Part shown: positions 42,453-50,723 of the stretch, in pieces
How the letters are laid out: the number at the start of each line of letters is the position of its first letter
Numbering within the stretch: position 1 is the first letter of the stretch
Source of the DNA: Streptomyces griseus
Lineage (GTDB): Bacteria; Actinomycetota; Actinomycetes; Streptomycetales; Streptomycetaceae
Direction: 5' to 3'
DNA: 64,000 bases
NCBI RefSeq assembly: GCF_001715295.1
Contig: NZ_MDKB01000002.1
Span: forward strand, 618,499 to 682,498
Made by a program: the position numbers and the translations under genes
The notes under the pieces: generated by a model
The model's input: only the letters and a program-made list of their open reading frames with translations
What the model was told of the DNA's origin: nothing
Databases searched by the model: none

Positions 42453-42673
42453 CCGACACATCTTGCCGTACGCCACCGACAGGTGCGCCGGTTCGGTGTA
42501 ACCCTGGTCACACGGGGGGCGGGCGGGGGCGAAAACGCGTATGTTGCGCTTCGCGCGCCCGTGCAATGCCCCCTGATGCCCCCGTCTGTCTGCAGGCCGT
42601 GCCACCATCGTCCGGGCGGTGACCGGTGATACGAGAACACGAAGACACATCAGAGGCGACGAAGGAGCAGGGC

Positions 42674-45430
42674 GTGCAGCCACCGAAGGCGGCGGACGCC
42701 CCTGATGCCGAGTCGCGCCCTGATGCCCCTGAGGGCCGTGACGCGGGCCGGCCCGCCGACACGTCCGGACCGTCAGGCTCCCGGAAGGTCCCGGAGCCCG
42801 TCTCCGGCTCGACCCTCGCGTCCGCCGGCGCCGCTCTGACGGACCGTGTCTCGGGCGACGAACCGCTGCTGCCCGCCCGGGTGCACCGCCCCTCCGACCT
42901 GATGCGGCTCCTCGTCGGCGTCCTCGCGATCGCGCTGCTCTTCGCCGTCGCCGCCTTCGCCCAGGGAACCACCACCGGGCTGGAGAACGACATCTCCAAG
43001 GGCACCGACCAGGCACCGGACCTGCTGATCAAACTCGCGGGCCTGGTGTCGAGCATCGCCGTCCTCCTCGTGCCCGTCGCCTTCGCCATCGAGCGCCTGA
43101 TCAAACGCGACGGACTGCGCATCGCGGACGGTGTGCTCGCCGCGGTGCTCGCCCACGGTGTCACCCTGGCCACCGACCTCTGGGTCGCGGGATCGGCCCC
43201 GGGCACCATCCGGGAGGCGCTGACCCAGCCGCAGCCCGGGCACGCGCTCACCGATCCGGTCCACGGGTACCTCGCCCCCGTCATCGCCTACATGACGGCG
43301 GTCGGGATGGCCCGCAGACCGCGCTGGCGGGTCGTCCTGTGGGTGGTCCTGCTGCTGGACGCCTTCGCGATGCTGGTCGGGGGATACACCACGCCGTTCT
43401 CGATCGTGCTCACGGTGCTGATCGGCTGGACCGTGGCGTACGGCACCCTGTACGCCGTCGGCTCCCCCAACGTCCGCCCGACCGGCCAGCATCTGATGGC
43501 CGGCCTGCGCCACGTCGGGTTCCGCCCGGTCGCCGCGATGCGGACCGAGGCCGAGGAGACCCCCGACAACATCGACCAGAGCGACCGGGGCCGCCGCTAC
43601 CTCGTCACCCTCGAGGACGGGGCACCGCTGGACGTCACGGTCGTCGACCGCGAGCAGCAGGCCCAGGGCTTCTTCTACCGGGTGTGGCGCAGGCTCACCC
43701 TGCGCAGCATCACCCAGCGCCGCTCCATCCAGTCGCTGCGCCAGGCGCTGGAGCAGGAGGCGCTCCTCGCGTACGCGGCGATCGCCGCCGGGGCCAACGC
43801 CCCCAAGCTGATCGCCACCTCCGAACTCGGCCCCGACGCGGTGATGCTCGTCTACGAGCACATCGGCGGACGCTCGCTGGACGCGATGACGGACGAGGAG
43901 GTCACCGACGAACTGGTGCGCGGCGCGTGGCGCCAGGTGAAGGCGCTCCAGTCGCGCCGGATCGCCCACCGCAGGCTGACCGGGGACGCCATCCTGGTGG
44001 ACGGTTCCGGCACCGTCTTCGTCACCGACCTGCGCGGGGGTGAGATCGCGGCCGGCGACCTGGTCCTGCGCATGGACGTCGCCCAGTTGCTCACCACGAC
44101 CGGGTTGCGGGTGGGCGCGGAACGGGCCGTCGCCGGAGCGCTCGCCGTGCTGGGGCCCGACGCCGTCGCCGACTGCCTGCCGCTGCTGCAGCCGATCGCG
44201 CTCAGCCGGTCCACCCGGGCGACGCTGCGCCGTCTCGCCCGGGAGCGCTCGCAGCGGGAGCGGGACGCCGTCCTGGAGGCCTCCCAGGCGGCCAAGCAGT
44301 CCCGGGCCCAGCACGAGGAGCCGGCCGGGGACCGCAAGGCGGCCCGCAGATCGCTGCGCACCGAGAAGCAGGCCGAGAAGCGGGCGATAGACGACGCCCT
44401 GGAAGAGGCGCGCGAGGAGGACATGCTCGCCCAGATCCGGCGGCAGGTGCTGCTGATCCGCCCGCAGGCGCCGGTGGAGCCGGTCCGGCTGGAGCGCATC
44501 AAGCCGCGGACGCTGTTCAGCTTCATCGCCGGCTCGATCGCCGCGTACTTCCTGATCTCGCAGGTCACCGAGGCCGACTTCGGCACGGTCGTGGAGCAGG
44601 CGGAGTGGGGCTGGGTCGCGGCGGCCCTGGGCTTCTCCGCCCTGAGCTACGTCGCTGCGGCCATGAGCCTGCTCGGGTTCGTGCCCGAGCGGGTGCCGTT
44701 CGGCAAGACCGTGCTGGCCCAGGTGGCGGGTTCGTTCGTGAAGATCGTGGCACCGGCGGCCGTGGGTGGGGTGGCCCTCAACACGCGCTTCCTCCAGCGC
44801 GCCGGAGTGCGCCCGGGGCTCGCGGTCGCCAGCGTCGGTGCCTCCCAGCTGTTCGGGCTGGGCGCCCACATCCTGCTGCTCGCCCTGTTCGGCTATCTGA
44901 CGGGTACGGAGAAGACACCGGACTCGCTCACCCCGTCGAGGACGGTGATCGCGGGGCTGCTGACCGTCGCCGTGCTCGTGCTGGTGGTGACGGCGATCCC
45001 GTTCATGCGCAAGTTCGTCGTGACGCGGGTCCGGTCGCTGTTCGCCGGTGTCGTCCCGCGCATGCTCGACGTCGTGCAGCGCCCGCAGAAGCTCGTCACC
45101 GGTATCGGCGGCATGCTGCTGCTGACCGGTCTGTTCGTACTCTGCCTGGACGCGTCGATCCGTGCGTTCAGCGGCCCCGACGTCCCGCAGCTGAGCTACG
45201 CCAGCATCGCGGTGGTCTTCCTCGCGGGCAACGCCCTCGGTTCGGCGGCCCCGACCCCCGGGGGCATGGGCGCGGTCGAGGGTGCCCTGACCCTGGGTCT
45301 GATCGCCGTCGGCCTGCCGAAGGAGGTCGCGGCGCCGGCGGTCCTGCTCTACCGCGTGATGACGTTGTGGCTGCCGGTCCTGCCGGGCTGGATCTGCTTC
45401 AACCAGCTGACCCGCAAGGGAGAGCTCTAG
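42674..45430 (+). CDS. Membrane protein fusing a kinase-like domain to an LPG-synthase/YbhN-type flippase domain
   Basis: 918-residue polytopic protein: disordered N-terminus, about seven transmembrane helices (residues about 60-250), an APH-like kinase domain (about 300-520), a basic Lys/Arg-rich linker (about 530-600) and a C-terminal eight-helix lysylphosphatidylglycerol-synthase TM domain (with GGVALNTRFLQRAG, APTPGGMGAVEGALTLGL, VLLYRVMTLWLPVLPG). In the kinase part the catalytic loop reads AHRRLTGDAILV and the DFG position DLRG, so it is probably a pseudokinase. GTG 42674 is chosen for GAAGGAG six bases upstream. It may move or modify a lipid-linked substrate; substrate unknown. Confidence 0.8.
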   Translation: MQPPKAADAPDAESRPDAPEGRDAGRPADTSGPSGSRKVPEPVSGSTLASAGAALTDRVSGDEPLLPARVHRPSDLMRLLVGVLAIALLFAVAAFAQGTTTGLENDISKGTDQAPDLLIKLAGLVSSIAVLLVPVAFAIERLIKRDGLRIADGVLAAVLAHGVTLATDLWVAGSAPGTIREALTQPQPGHALTDPVHGYLAPVIAYMTAVGMARRPRWRVVLWVVLLLDAFAMLVGGYTTPFSIVLTVLIGWTVAYGTLYAVGSPNVRPTGQHLMAGLRHVGFRPVAAMRTEAEETPDNIDQSDRGRRYLVTLEDGAPLDVTVVDREQQAQGFFYRVWRRLTLRSITQRRSIQSLRQALEQEALLAYAAIAAGANAPKLIATSELGPDAVMLVYEHIGGRSLDAMTDEEVTDELVRGAWRQVKALQSRRIAHRRLTGDAILVDGSGTVFVTDLRGGEIAAGDLVLRMDVAQLLTTTGLRVGAERAVAGALAVLGPDAVADCLPLLQPIALSRSTRATLRRLARERSQRERDAVLEASQAAKQSRAQHEEPAGDRKAARRSLRTEKQAEKRAIDDALEEAREEDMLAQIRRQVLLIRPQAPVEPVRLERIKPRTLFSFIAGSIAAYFLISQVTEADFGTVVEQAEWGWVAAALGFSALSYVAAAMSLLGFVPERVPFGKTVLAQVAGSFVKIVAPAAVGGVALNTRFLQRAGVRPGLAVASVGASQLFGLGAHILLLALFGYLTGTEKTPDSLTPSRTVIAGLLTVAVLVLVVTAIPFMRKFVVTRVRSLFAGVVPRMLDVVQRPQKLVTGIGGMLLLTGLFVLCLDASIRAFSGPDVPQLSYASIAVVFLAGNALGSAAPTPGGMGAVEGALTLGLIAVGLPKEVAAPAVLLYRVMTLWLPVLPGWICFNQLTRKGEL

Positions 45431-45459
45431 GCCGTTCGCCGACAGTCCCGTCTGCCCGA
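45427..45459 (+). repeat. Degenerate solo MITE terminal repeat immediately after a stop codon
   Basis: Starting at CTAG (which supplies the TAG stop of the preceding gene), 27 of 33 positions match the moeZ-side terminus of the MITE at 47451-47623, including the exact run AGTCCCGTCTGCCCG. No matching second end is found nearby. Confidence 0.5.
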
Positions 45460-45589
45460 AGGGCCGGTCCGACGCCGGGCCGGGCGGCCGTACGCCAGGG
45501 GGCACGGCCCCCGGCAGCGGGGCGGCCGGGGCCACCCGCATGGACCGGTGCCCCGGGCGGTGGCCCCCCGCCCGCCGCACGATGGGGGT

Positions 45590-47185
45590 ATGAGGACATC
45601 CCCCGCCGTGCGTTCCGCCGCCCTCGTCGCCACCACCGTCGTACTGCTGCCCCTGACCGCCTGCTCGGACGGCGACGGCGGAGGTACGGACCGGTCGGTG
45701 CCCTCGGCGGCGTCGACCGCCTCCCCCACGGCGACGGCGCGGAAACTGGTCTCCCAGAAGCTGGACTGGCAGCCCTGTCCGGCGCCGAACGAGGCCCAGG
45801 GCAGCGGCCCCAAGCCCTCCCCGCTCCCCGGCGGGGCGCCGTGGGAGTGCTCCTTCATGGACGTACCGCTCGACTACGGGGATCCGGGCGGCCGGACCAT
45901 CGAGCTGGCGCTCATCCGCGCCCCCGCCAGGAACAAGGACCGGCGGCTCGGTTCCCTCGTCTTCAACTTCGGGGGTCCCGGCGCCTCCGGGGTCGCCACG
46001 CTGCCGTCCTTCGGAACCGCGTACGACTCCCTGCGCACACGCTACGACCTGGTGAGCTTCGATCCGCGCGGCGTCGGCCGCAGTGAAGGCGTCGAATGTT
46101 CGGACGACCGGGCACTGGACGCCCGCTACGAGAAGGACGGCACGCCGGACGACGCCCAGGAGGTGAAGGCGTTCGTGGAGGACCAGCGGTCCTACATCGC
46201 GGACTGCGAGAAGAACTCGGGGGGCGAGCTGCCCTACGTCGGCACGACGAACGCCGCCCGGGACATGGATCTCCTGCGCCAGGTGCTCGGCGACAGCAAG
46301 CTGAACTACTTCGGCATCTCGTACGGCACCGAGCTGGGCGGCGTCTACGCCCACCTCTACCCGCGGAACGTCGGCCGGGCCGTCCTGGACGCCGTGGTCG
46401 ACCCGACCCAGGACGCCGAGCAGTCCTCGATCAGCCAGGCCCGGGGCTTCCAGCTCGCCCTGGACAACTTCACCGCCGACTGCGCCGAACGCGACGACTG
46501 CAGGCTGCCCGGTTCCACCGCCGCGGAGGTCCAGGACGGGATCGCCGCGCTCCTCGCCCGCCTGGAGAAGTCCCCCGTCGCGGGTCTCGGTGAACGGAAG
46601 CTGACGCAGACCCAGGCCACCACGGGCATCGCGTCCGCCCTGTACTCCAAGGAGACCTGGCCCCTGCTCGAGCAGGGGATCGACGAGGCGGACAGCGGGA
46701 ACGGCGGGCTGCTGCTCGCCCTCGCCGACTCCCTGAACGGCCGTGACCAGAACGGCCACTACGACAACTCGAACGCGGCCAACGCGGCGATCAACTGTGC
46801 CGACTCCGAGCAGCGCTTCACCCCGGAGCAGACCGAGGCCGCCCTCCCCGCGTTCCGCAAGGCCTCCCCCGTCTTCGGCGACTACCTGGGGTGGGGACTG
46901 ATGTCGTGCACCGGGTGGCCCGTGGCGGGCGCCTGGGAGACCCCGGACGTCAGCGCCCCGGGGTCCGCGCCCATCCTGGTCATCGGGAACACCGGTGACC
47001 CGGCGACGCCGTACGCCGGCGCGAAGGCGATGGCCACCGAGCTCGGCAAGGGAGTGGGGGTCGAGCTCACGTACGAGGGCCAGGGGCACGGCGCGTACAA
47101 CGGCGGCAGCGCCTGCGTGCAGAAGGCCGTCGACGGCTACCTGCTGGACGGCAAGGTCCCGCCGGACGGCACCGTCTGCTCATGA
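45590..47185 (+). CDS. Secreted lipoprotein tripeptidyl aminopeptidase-like alpha/beta hydrolase
   Basis: 531-residue exported hydrolase of the Streptomyces Tap/SlpD/SlpE group (S33-like). The N-terminus is a lipoprotein signal peptide ending in the lipobox LPLTAC, followed by a Ser/Thr/Gly-rich tether. Catalytic triad candidates: Ser in FGISYGTELGG, Asp in GNTGDPATPYAGA and His in GQGHGAYNGG; the oxyanion region is FNFGGPGASGV. The TAP C-terminal domain with conserved cysteines (NCADSEQRF, MSCTGWP) is present. Start ATG 45590 excludes an upstream in-frame extension. It would remove N-terminal tripeptides from extracellular proteins. Confidence 0.9.
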   Translation: MRTSPAVRSAALVATTVVLLPLTACSDGDGGGTDRSVPSAASTASPTATARKLVSQKLDWQPCPAPNEAQGSGPKPSPLPGGAPWECSFMDVPLDYGDPGGRTIELALIRAPARNKDRRLGSLVFNFGGPGASGVATLPSFGTAYDSLRTRYDLVSFDPRGVGRSEGVECSDDRALDARYEKDGTPDDAQEVKAFVEDQRSYIADCEKNSGGELPYVGTTNAARDMDLLRQVLGDSKLNYFGISYGTELGGVYAHLYPRNVGRAVLDAVVDPTQDAEQSSISQARGFQLALDNFTADCAERDDCRLPGSTAAEVQDGIAALLARLEKSPVAGLGERKLTQTQATTGIASALYSKETWPLLEQGIDEADSGNGGLLLALADSLNGRDQNGHYDNSNAANAAINCADSEQRFTPEQTEAALPAFRKASPVFGDYLGWGLMSCTGWPVAGAWETPDVSAPGSAPILVIGNTGDPATPYAGAKAMATELGKGVGVELTYEGQGHGAYNGGSACVQKAVDGYLLDGKVPPDGTVCS

Positions 47186-47450
47186 CCCGGGGGCCGGCCG
47201 GTCGTGCGCCACAGCCACCGGCCGGCCGTGCGGCCGACGAGGGCGAGGGCACGGCGCGGAGGGCGGAAGCGGCTGCGTGACCTCGCTCCCGGGCGTCCAC
47301 CTCCCCCGCCGGAAGCAGACGTCGGCCGGCGCACCCGCCCCCGGCCCGGCGCGCACGAAGGGACCGGCTCCGCGAGGAACCGGCCCCCGGCCGCCGACGG
47401 CCTCACGGCCCTGTACCGCCTCGGCGACCGCTCGTGATCAATACAGCTGG
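47186..47450. other. Spacer between the hydrolase gene and the MITE
   Basis: 265 GC-rich bases with no gene recognised. CCGGGGGCCGGCCGG just after the hydrolase stop could contribute to a weak GC hairpin. The sequence directly before the MITE is noticeably more AT-rich (TGATCAATACAGCTGG). Confidence 0.35.
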
Positions 47451-47623
47451 GCCGTGTTGCGAAAGTGGCGTCGTCTGCCCGGAGGGCAGGCCCGGCGGCG
47501 TCTGGTGCGTGCAATCGCAAGGCGGAGGGCCGTCCTGATACTGGGCGTATCTGGATGATCCCGACAACGCGGCGAGTGTGCGTGCCAGGCGCCGCCGGGC
47601 AGACGGGACTTTCGCAACACGGC
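47451..47623. mobile_element. MITE-like element of 173 bp with 16-bp terminal inverted repeats
   Basis: Perfect terminal inverted repeats GCCGTGTTGCGAAAGT (47451-47466) and its complement (47608-47623), extended inward by partial similarity (CGTCTGCCCGG on both sides). The interior encodes nothing. Flanks are CTGG on the left and CTAG on the right, suggesting insertion at a CTAG target with one base decayed. The right end touches the moeZ stop codon: the TAG of moeZ is part of the flanking CTAG. I recall closely similar repeats in many Streptomyces genomes, but cannot verify this here. Confidence 0.8.
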
Positions 47624-48802
47624 CTAGTAGACCGGCTTCTCGGGCTCGATCTGGTGGACCCATCCGATCACGCCGCCACCGACGTGCACCGCGTCGGCGA
47701 AGCCCGCGGACTTGAGGACCGCGAGGACCTCCGCGCTGCGGACACCGGTCTTGCAGTGCAGGACGATGCGCCTGTCCTGCGGGAGGTCCTGCAGGGCGTT
47801 GCCCAGGAGGAACTGGTCCTTCGGGATCAGCTGCGCACCCGGGATCGAGACGATCTCGTACTCGTTGGGCTCACGGACGTCGATGATCTGGATCTTCTCG
47901 TCCCCGTCGATCCACTCCTTGAGCTGCTTCGGAGTGATCGTGGAGCCGGCCGCCGCCTCCTGGGCCTCCTCGGAGACGACGCCGCAGAAGGCCTCGTAGT
48001 CGATGAGCTCGGTGACCGTCGGGTTCTCGCCGCAGACGGCGCAGTTCGGGTCCTTGCGGACCTTCACCTGGCGGTACTGCATCTCCAGCGCGTCGTAGAT
48101 CATCAGCCGACCGACCAGCGGGTCACCGATGCCGGCGAGCAGCTTGATGGCCTCGTTGACCTGGATGGAGCCGATGGACGCGCACAGCACGCCCAGCACC
48201 CCGCCCTCGGCGCAGGAAGGGACCATGCCGGGGGGCGGCGGCTCCGGGTAGAGGCAGCGGTAGCAGGGTCCGTGCTCGGACCAGAAGACGGACGCCTGGC
48301 CGTCGAAGCGGTAGATCGAGCCCCAGACGTAGGGCTTGTTCAGCAGGACCGCCGCGTCGTTGACGAGGTAACGGGTGGCGAAGTTGTCCGTGCCGTCCAC
48401 GATCAGGTCGTACTGGGCGAAGATGTCCATCACGTTGTCGGCCTCGAGCCGCTCCTCGTGAAGGACCACGTTCACCAGGGGGTTGATCCCCTGCACGGTC
48501 TCCTTGGCCGACTGGGCCTTGGACCTGCCGATGTCGGCCTGGCTGTGGATGACCTGGCGCTGCAGGTTCGACTCGTCGACCTCGTCGAACTCCACGATGC
48601 CGAGCGTCCCGACGCCGGCCGCGGCCATGTACATCAGGGCCGGCGAGCCGAGGCCGCCGGCACCGACGCAGAGCACCTTCGCGTTCTTCAGCCGCTTCTG
48701 TCCGTCCATCCCGACATCCGGGATGATCAGGTGGCGGGAGTACCTGCGGACCTCGTCGACGGTGAGCTCAGCAGCTGGCTCGACCAGGGGTGGCAGCGAC
48801 AC
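47624..48802 (-). CDS. moeZ: Adenylyltransferase/sulfurtransferase MoeZ (MoeB-rhodanese fusion)
   Basis: 392-residue protein: E1-like MoeB domain (CVGAGGLGSPALMYMAAAG, DGTDNFATRYLVNDAAV, CYRCLYPEPPPPGMVPSC, CAVCGENP zinc cysteines) fused to a C-terminal rhodanese domain with persulfide cysteine in LHCKTGVRS. It activates and sulfurates small sulfur-carrier proteins (MoaD, CysO, ThiS types), linking molybdenum cofactor, thioamide and cysteine synthesis. Start ATG 48802. A sigma-R type promoter lies about 70 bases upstream, inside the end of the spherulin gene. Its stop is fused to the flank of the MITE. Confidence 0.95.
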   Translation of the reverse strand: MSLPPLVEPAAELTVDEVRRYSRHLIIPDVGMDGQKRLKNAKVLCVGAGGLGSPALMYMAAAGVGTLGIVEFDEVDESNLQRQVIHSQADIGRSKAQSAKETVQGINPLVNVVLHEERLEADNVMDIFAQYDLIVDGTDNFATRYLVNDAAVLLNKPYVWGSIYRFDGQASVFWSEHGPCYRCLYPEPPPPGMVPSCAEGGVLGVLCASIGSIQVNEAIKLLAGIGDPLVGRLMIYDALEMQYRQVKVRKDPNCAVCGENPTVTELIDYEAFCGVVSEEAQEAAAGSTITPKQLKEWIDGDEKIQIIDVREPNEYEIVSIPGAQLIPKDQFLLGNALQDLPQDRRIVLHCKTGVRSAEVLAVLKSAGFADAVHVGGGVIGWVHQIEPEKPVY

Positions 48803-48867
48803 AGGAACCTCAACAATGCAGGTGGTCGGTTTCTACGTACTTCATCTACGTACGGTTGTTCTCCCGT

Positions 48868-48893
48868 AACACTGCCACGCCGCTCCTCATTCC
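48868..48893 (-). promoter_or_regulatory. Sigma-R type promoter for moeZ
   Basis: On the minus strand GGAAT (48889-48893) and GTT (48868-48870) are spaced by exactly 18 bases. The element overlaps the stop codon of the upstream spherulin-4 gene and would start transcription about 55-60 bases before the moeZ ATG. Confidence 0.75.
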
Positions 48894-49714
48894 GAGATAC
48901 CCGGTCCGATACGCGAGACGAATTCGTCCCAGTAGCTGGGCAGTGCCGCGAAGGGGTCGGTCTGTCCCCCCTCGTCACCCCGGTCGGTGAAGAAGATCGT
49001 GCCCGCTCCCTGCCACCGCGCGATGCGCATGGCCTCCTCGAGGTGGGTGCGCGGGACGCCGTGGACGAAGTGGGCGAAGCGGCCCGGCTCGTAGGCCGCC
49101 GTCCACTCGGCCACCTGCGACCAGCGGTAGCCGGTCCACGGCCCCCGGAAGGTGACGAGCTGGTCGGCGGCCTCCGCGTAGCCCGGATACGGATGGGTGC
49201 CGTGCCCCAGCACCAGCAGCCCGCCCCCCTCGTCCGCGCTGTCGCTGTCCCCGAGGAGGGCGGCGAGGGTGCTGGTGAGCCGGCGGACGGCCGGCAGGAG
49301 ACCCCGGTCGGCCGGGCAGCGGTCGAGGTAGAAGCCGCCCACGCGGTACCAGTCGAGGAAGGACCGGGCGTCGGCGACCAGCTCCCCGAAGGCGCGGCTG
49401 CCGAAGGCGAGGTCGAGGTGACCCAGCAGCCTGCCTCCGGCCGCCCGGACGGTGTCGTCCGGAGCCTCGCCGTGCAGGGCGCGCTCGCGGGCGTTGCGCA
49501 GCCGGCCGGCGGCGTCGAGACAGTGCGGGTCGGGGCGGGCGCCCGGCCCGTTGTCGATGTTGAGTACCGCCCAGTGCAGCGGGGTTCCGGGGCGGTTCAG
49601 CCCGGCCCATTCGGCCGGCGCGAGCAGCGGGTGGGCGTAGCCGGGGACGCCGACGCCGAGCCGTTCGGCACCACCCGTCCTCGCGAGGGAGCCGGTACGG
49701 GTCAGATGCGGCAC
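48887..49714 (-). CDS. Spherulin-4 family protein (GH135/Sph3-like)
   Basis: 275-residue protein of the spherulation-specific family 4, a TIM-barrel-like fold that includes the fungal Sph3 hydrolases of galactosaminogalactan. Conserved landmarks: VGVPGYAHPLLAPAEW, LNIDNGPGARPDP, LLGHLDLAFG and, carrying the likely catalytic aspartate, VGGFYLDRCPAD. No signal peptide or membrane anchor is visible, which is odd for a polysaccharide hydrolase and suggests cytoplasmic action or a non-hydrolytic role. The start overlaps the end of the epimerase gene by 13 bases, so it is last in a coupled operon. Confidence 0.85.
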   Translation of the reverse strand: MPHLTRTGSLARTGGAERLGVGVPGYAHPLLAPAEWAGLNRPGTPLHWAVLNIDNGPGARPDPHCLDAAGRLRNARERALHGEAPDDTVRAAGGRLLGHLDLAFGSRAFGELVADARSFLDWYRVGGFYLDRCPADRGLLPAVRRLTSTLAALLGDSDSADEGGGLLVLGHGTHPYPGYAEAADQLVTFRGPWTGYRWSQVAEWTAAYEPGRFAHFVHGVPRTHLEEAMRIARWQGAGTIFFTDRGDEGGQTDPFAALPSYWDEFVSRIGPGISE

Positions 49715-50667
49715 GCCGCCTCCATCCAGATGTCGGCGAGGGACTCCTCCAGGTTGATCCGGGGGCGCCAGCCGAGCCGGTCACGAGCGGTGCGGACGTC
49801 GGCCTGCTGCCAGGCCCCGCAGCCGTCGGGGTAGGGGGACGGGGTCGCCGCGAGGTGTTCGACGACGGACTCCGTGGAGGTACGGGGGGCACCGATCGGG
49901 AGCCGGGCGGGCGGGGTGTCCAGTTCGTGGAGGGCGCCCATGTACCCGGCGACCCGCGCGAGGACCGCGGCGGCGTCGCGCAGCCGTACGGCCCTGCCGG
50001 TGCCGATGTTGACGACACCCTGGGCGGCGGAGAGCGAGGCCGCGTGCACGGCGCGCGCCACGTCCCGTACGTCGACGAAGTCGCGCTGGACACCGAGGCC
50101 GCTCAGCCTGAGCTCGGCGTCGCCGGACTGCATGGCACGGCGCATGGTCTCGGCGAGCCGGCCGATCGGGGAGCCCGCCGGGGTGCCGGGCCCGACCGGT
50201 GAGAAGACCCGGAGCACCACCGCGTCCAGACCGGAGCCGAGGACGAGTTCGGTGGCGGCGAGTTTGCTGACCCCGTACGGGCCCCCGGGGCGGGGGACCG
50301 CGTCCTCCCCGGTGGAGGACCCGGGCTGCGAGGGGCCGTACTCGGAGGCGCAGCCGACCTGGACGAGCCGGGCGCTGCATCCGCTGCGCCGCATGGCCTC
50401 GCAGACCGTCGCCACGGCCACGGTGTTGTGCCGGGTCAGGTCCCGGGCGCCGCCGCGGGTGGCGCCCGCGCAGTTGACGACGACTCCGGGGTGGACGGCG
50501 TCCAGGAAGCGGGTCAGCGCTCCGGGGCTGCCGCTCGCGAGGTCGAAGCGCACGTCGGCGTCGTCACCGCGGCCGAGCGCCGTGAGGTGCACGGCGGGGT
50601 CGGCGAGCAGGCGGTCGGCGACGAAGCGGCCGAGGAATCCGTTGGCTCCGAGCAGCAGAACCCTCAT
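49702..50667 (-). CDS. NAD-dependent nucleotide-sugar epimerase/dehydratase (extended SDR)
   Basis: 321-residue extended SDR: Rossmann start MRVLLLGANGFLGRFVADRL, VVNCAGATRGG, and the catalytic triad Ser in VQVGCASEYG with Tyr-Lys in PYGVSKLAATE. The C-terminal substrate region has RDFVDVRDVARAV and VNIGTGRAVRLRDAA. Architecture fits UDP-hexose 4-epimerases. ATG 50667 overlaps the stop of the 19-codon microORF (ATGA), so its translation is coupled to it. In this operon it plausibly supplies the sugar donor for the PelF-like transferase. Confidence 0.9.
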   Translation of the reverse strand: MRVLLLGANGFLGRFVADRLLADPAVHLTALGRGDDADVRFDLASGSPGALTRFLDAVHPGVVVNCAGATRGGARDLTRHNTVAVATVCEAMRRSGCSARLVQVGCASEYGPSQPGSSTGEDAVPRPGGPYGVSKLAATELVLGSGLDAVVLRVFSPVGPGTPAGSPIGRLAETMRRAMQSGDAELRLSGLGVQRDFVDVRDVARAVHAASLSAAQGVVNIGTGRAVRLRDAAAVLARVAGYMGALHELDTPPARLPIGAPRTSTESVVEHLAATPSPYPDGCGAWQQADVRTARDRLGWRPRINLEESLADIWMEAACRI

Positions 50668-50723
50668 CGCGCGCCCCCTCGGTGCCGACGGCGGGCTGCC
50701 GGTGCGGGGTATTGGGGGTTCAT
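50664..50723 (-). CDS. 19-residue coupling microORF between the membrane protein and epimerase genes
   Basis: ATG 50723 overlaps the stop of the membrane protein gene (ATGA) and has AAGGAG nine bases upstream; after 19 codons its TGA overlaps the epimerase start, again as ATGA. The encoded peptide begins MNPQYPAPAARRR and is basic. Too short for standard gene finders. It may work mainly as a translational bridge. Confidence 0.6.
   Translation of the reverse strand: MNPQYPAPAARRRHRGGAR

Noticed and set aside
42773..47089. 1438-residue open frame on the minus strand
   Set aside because: It is antisense to two clearly real genes (LPG-synthase-like fusion and tripeptidyl peptidase), has no recognisable motif, and its Arg/Gln/Gly/His-rich composition is typical of shadow frames in high-GC DNA.
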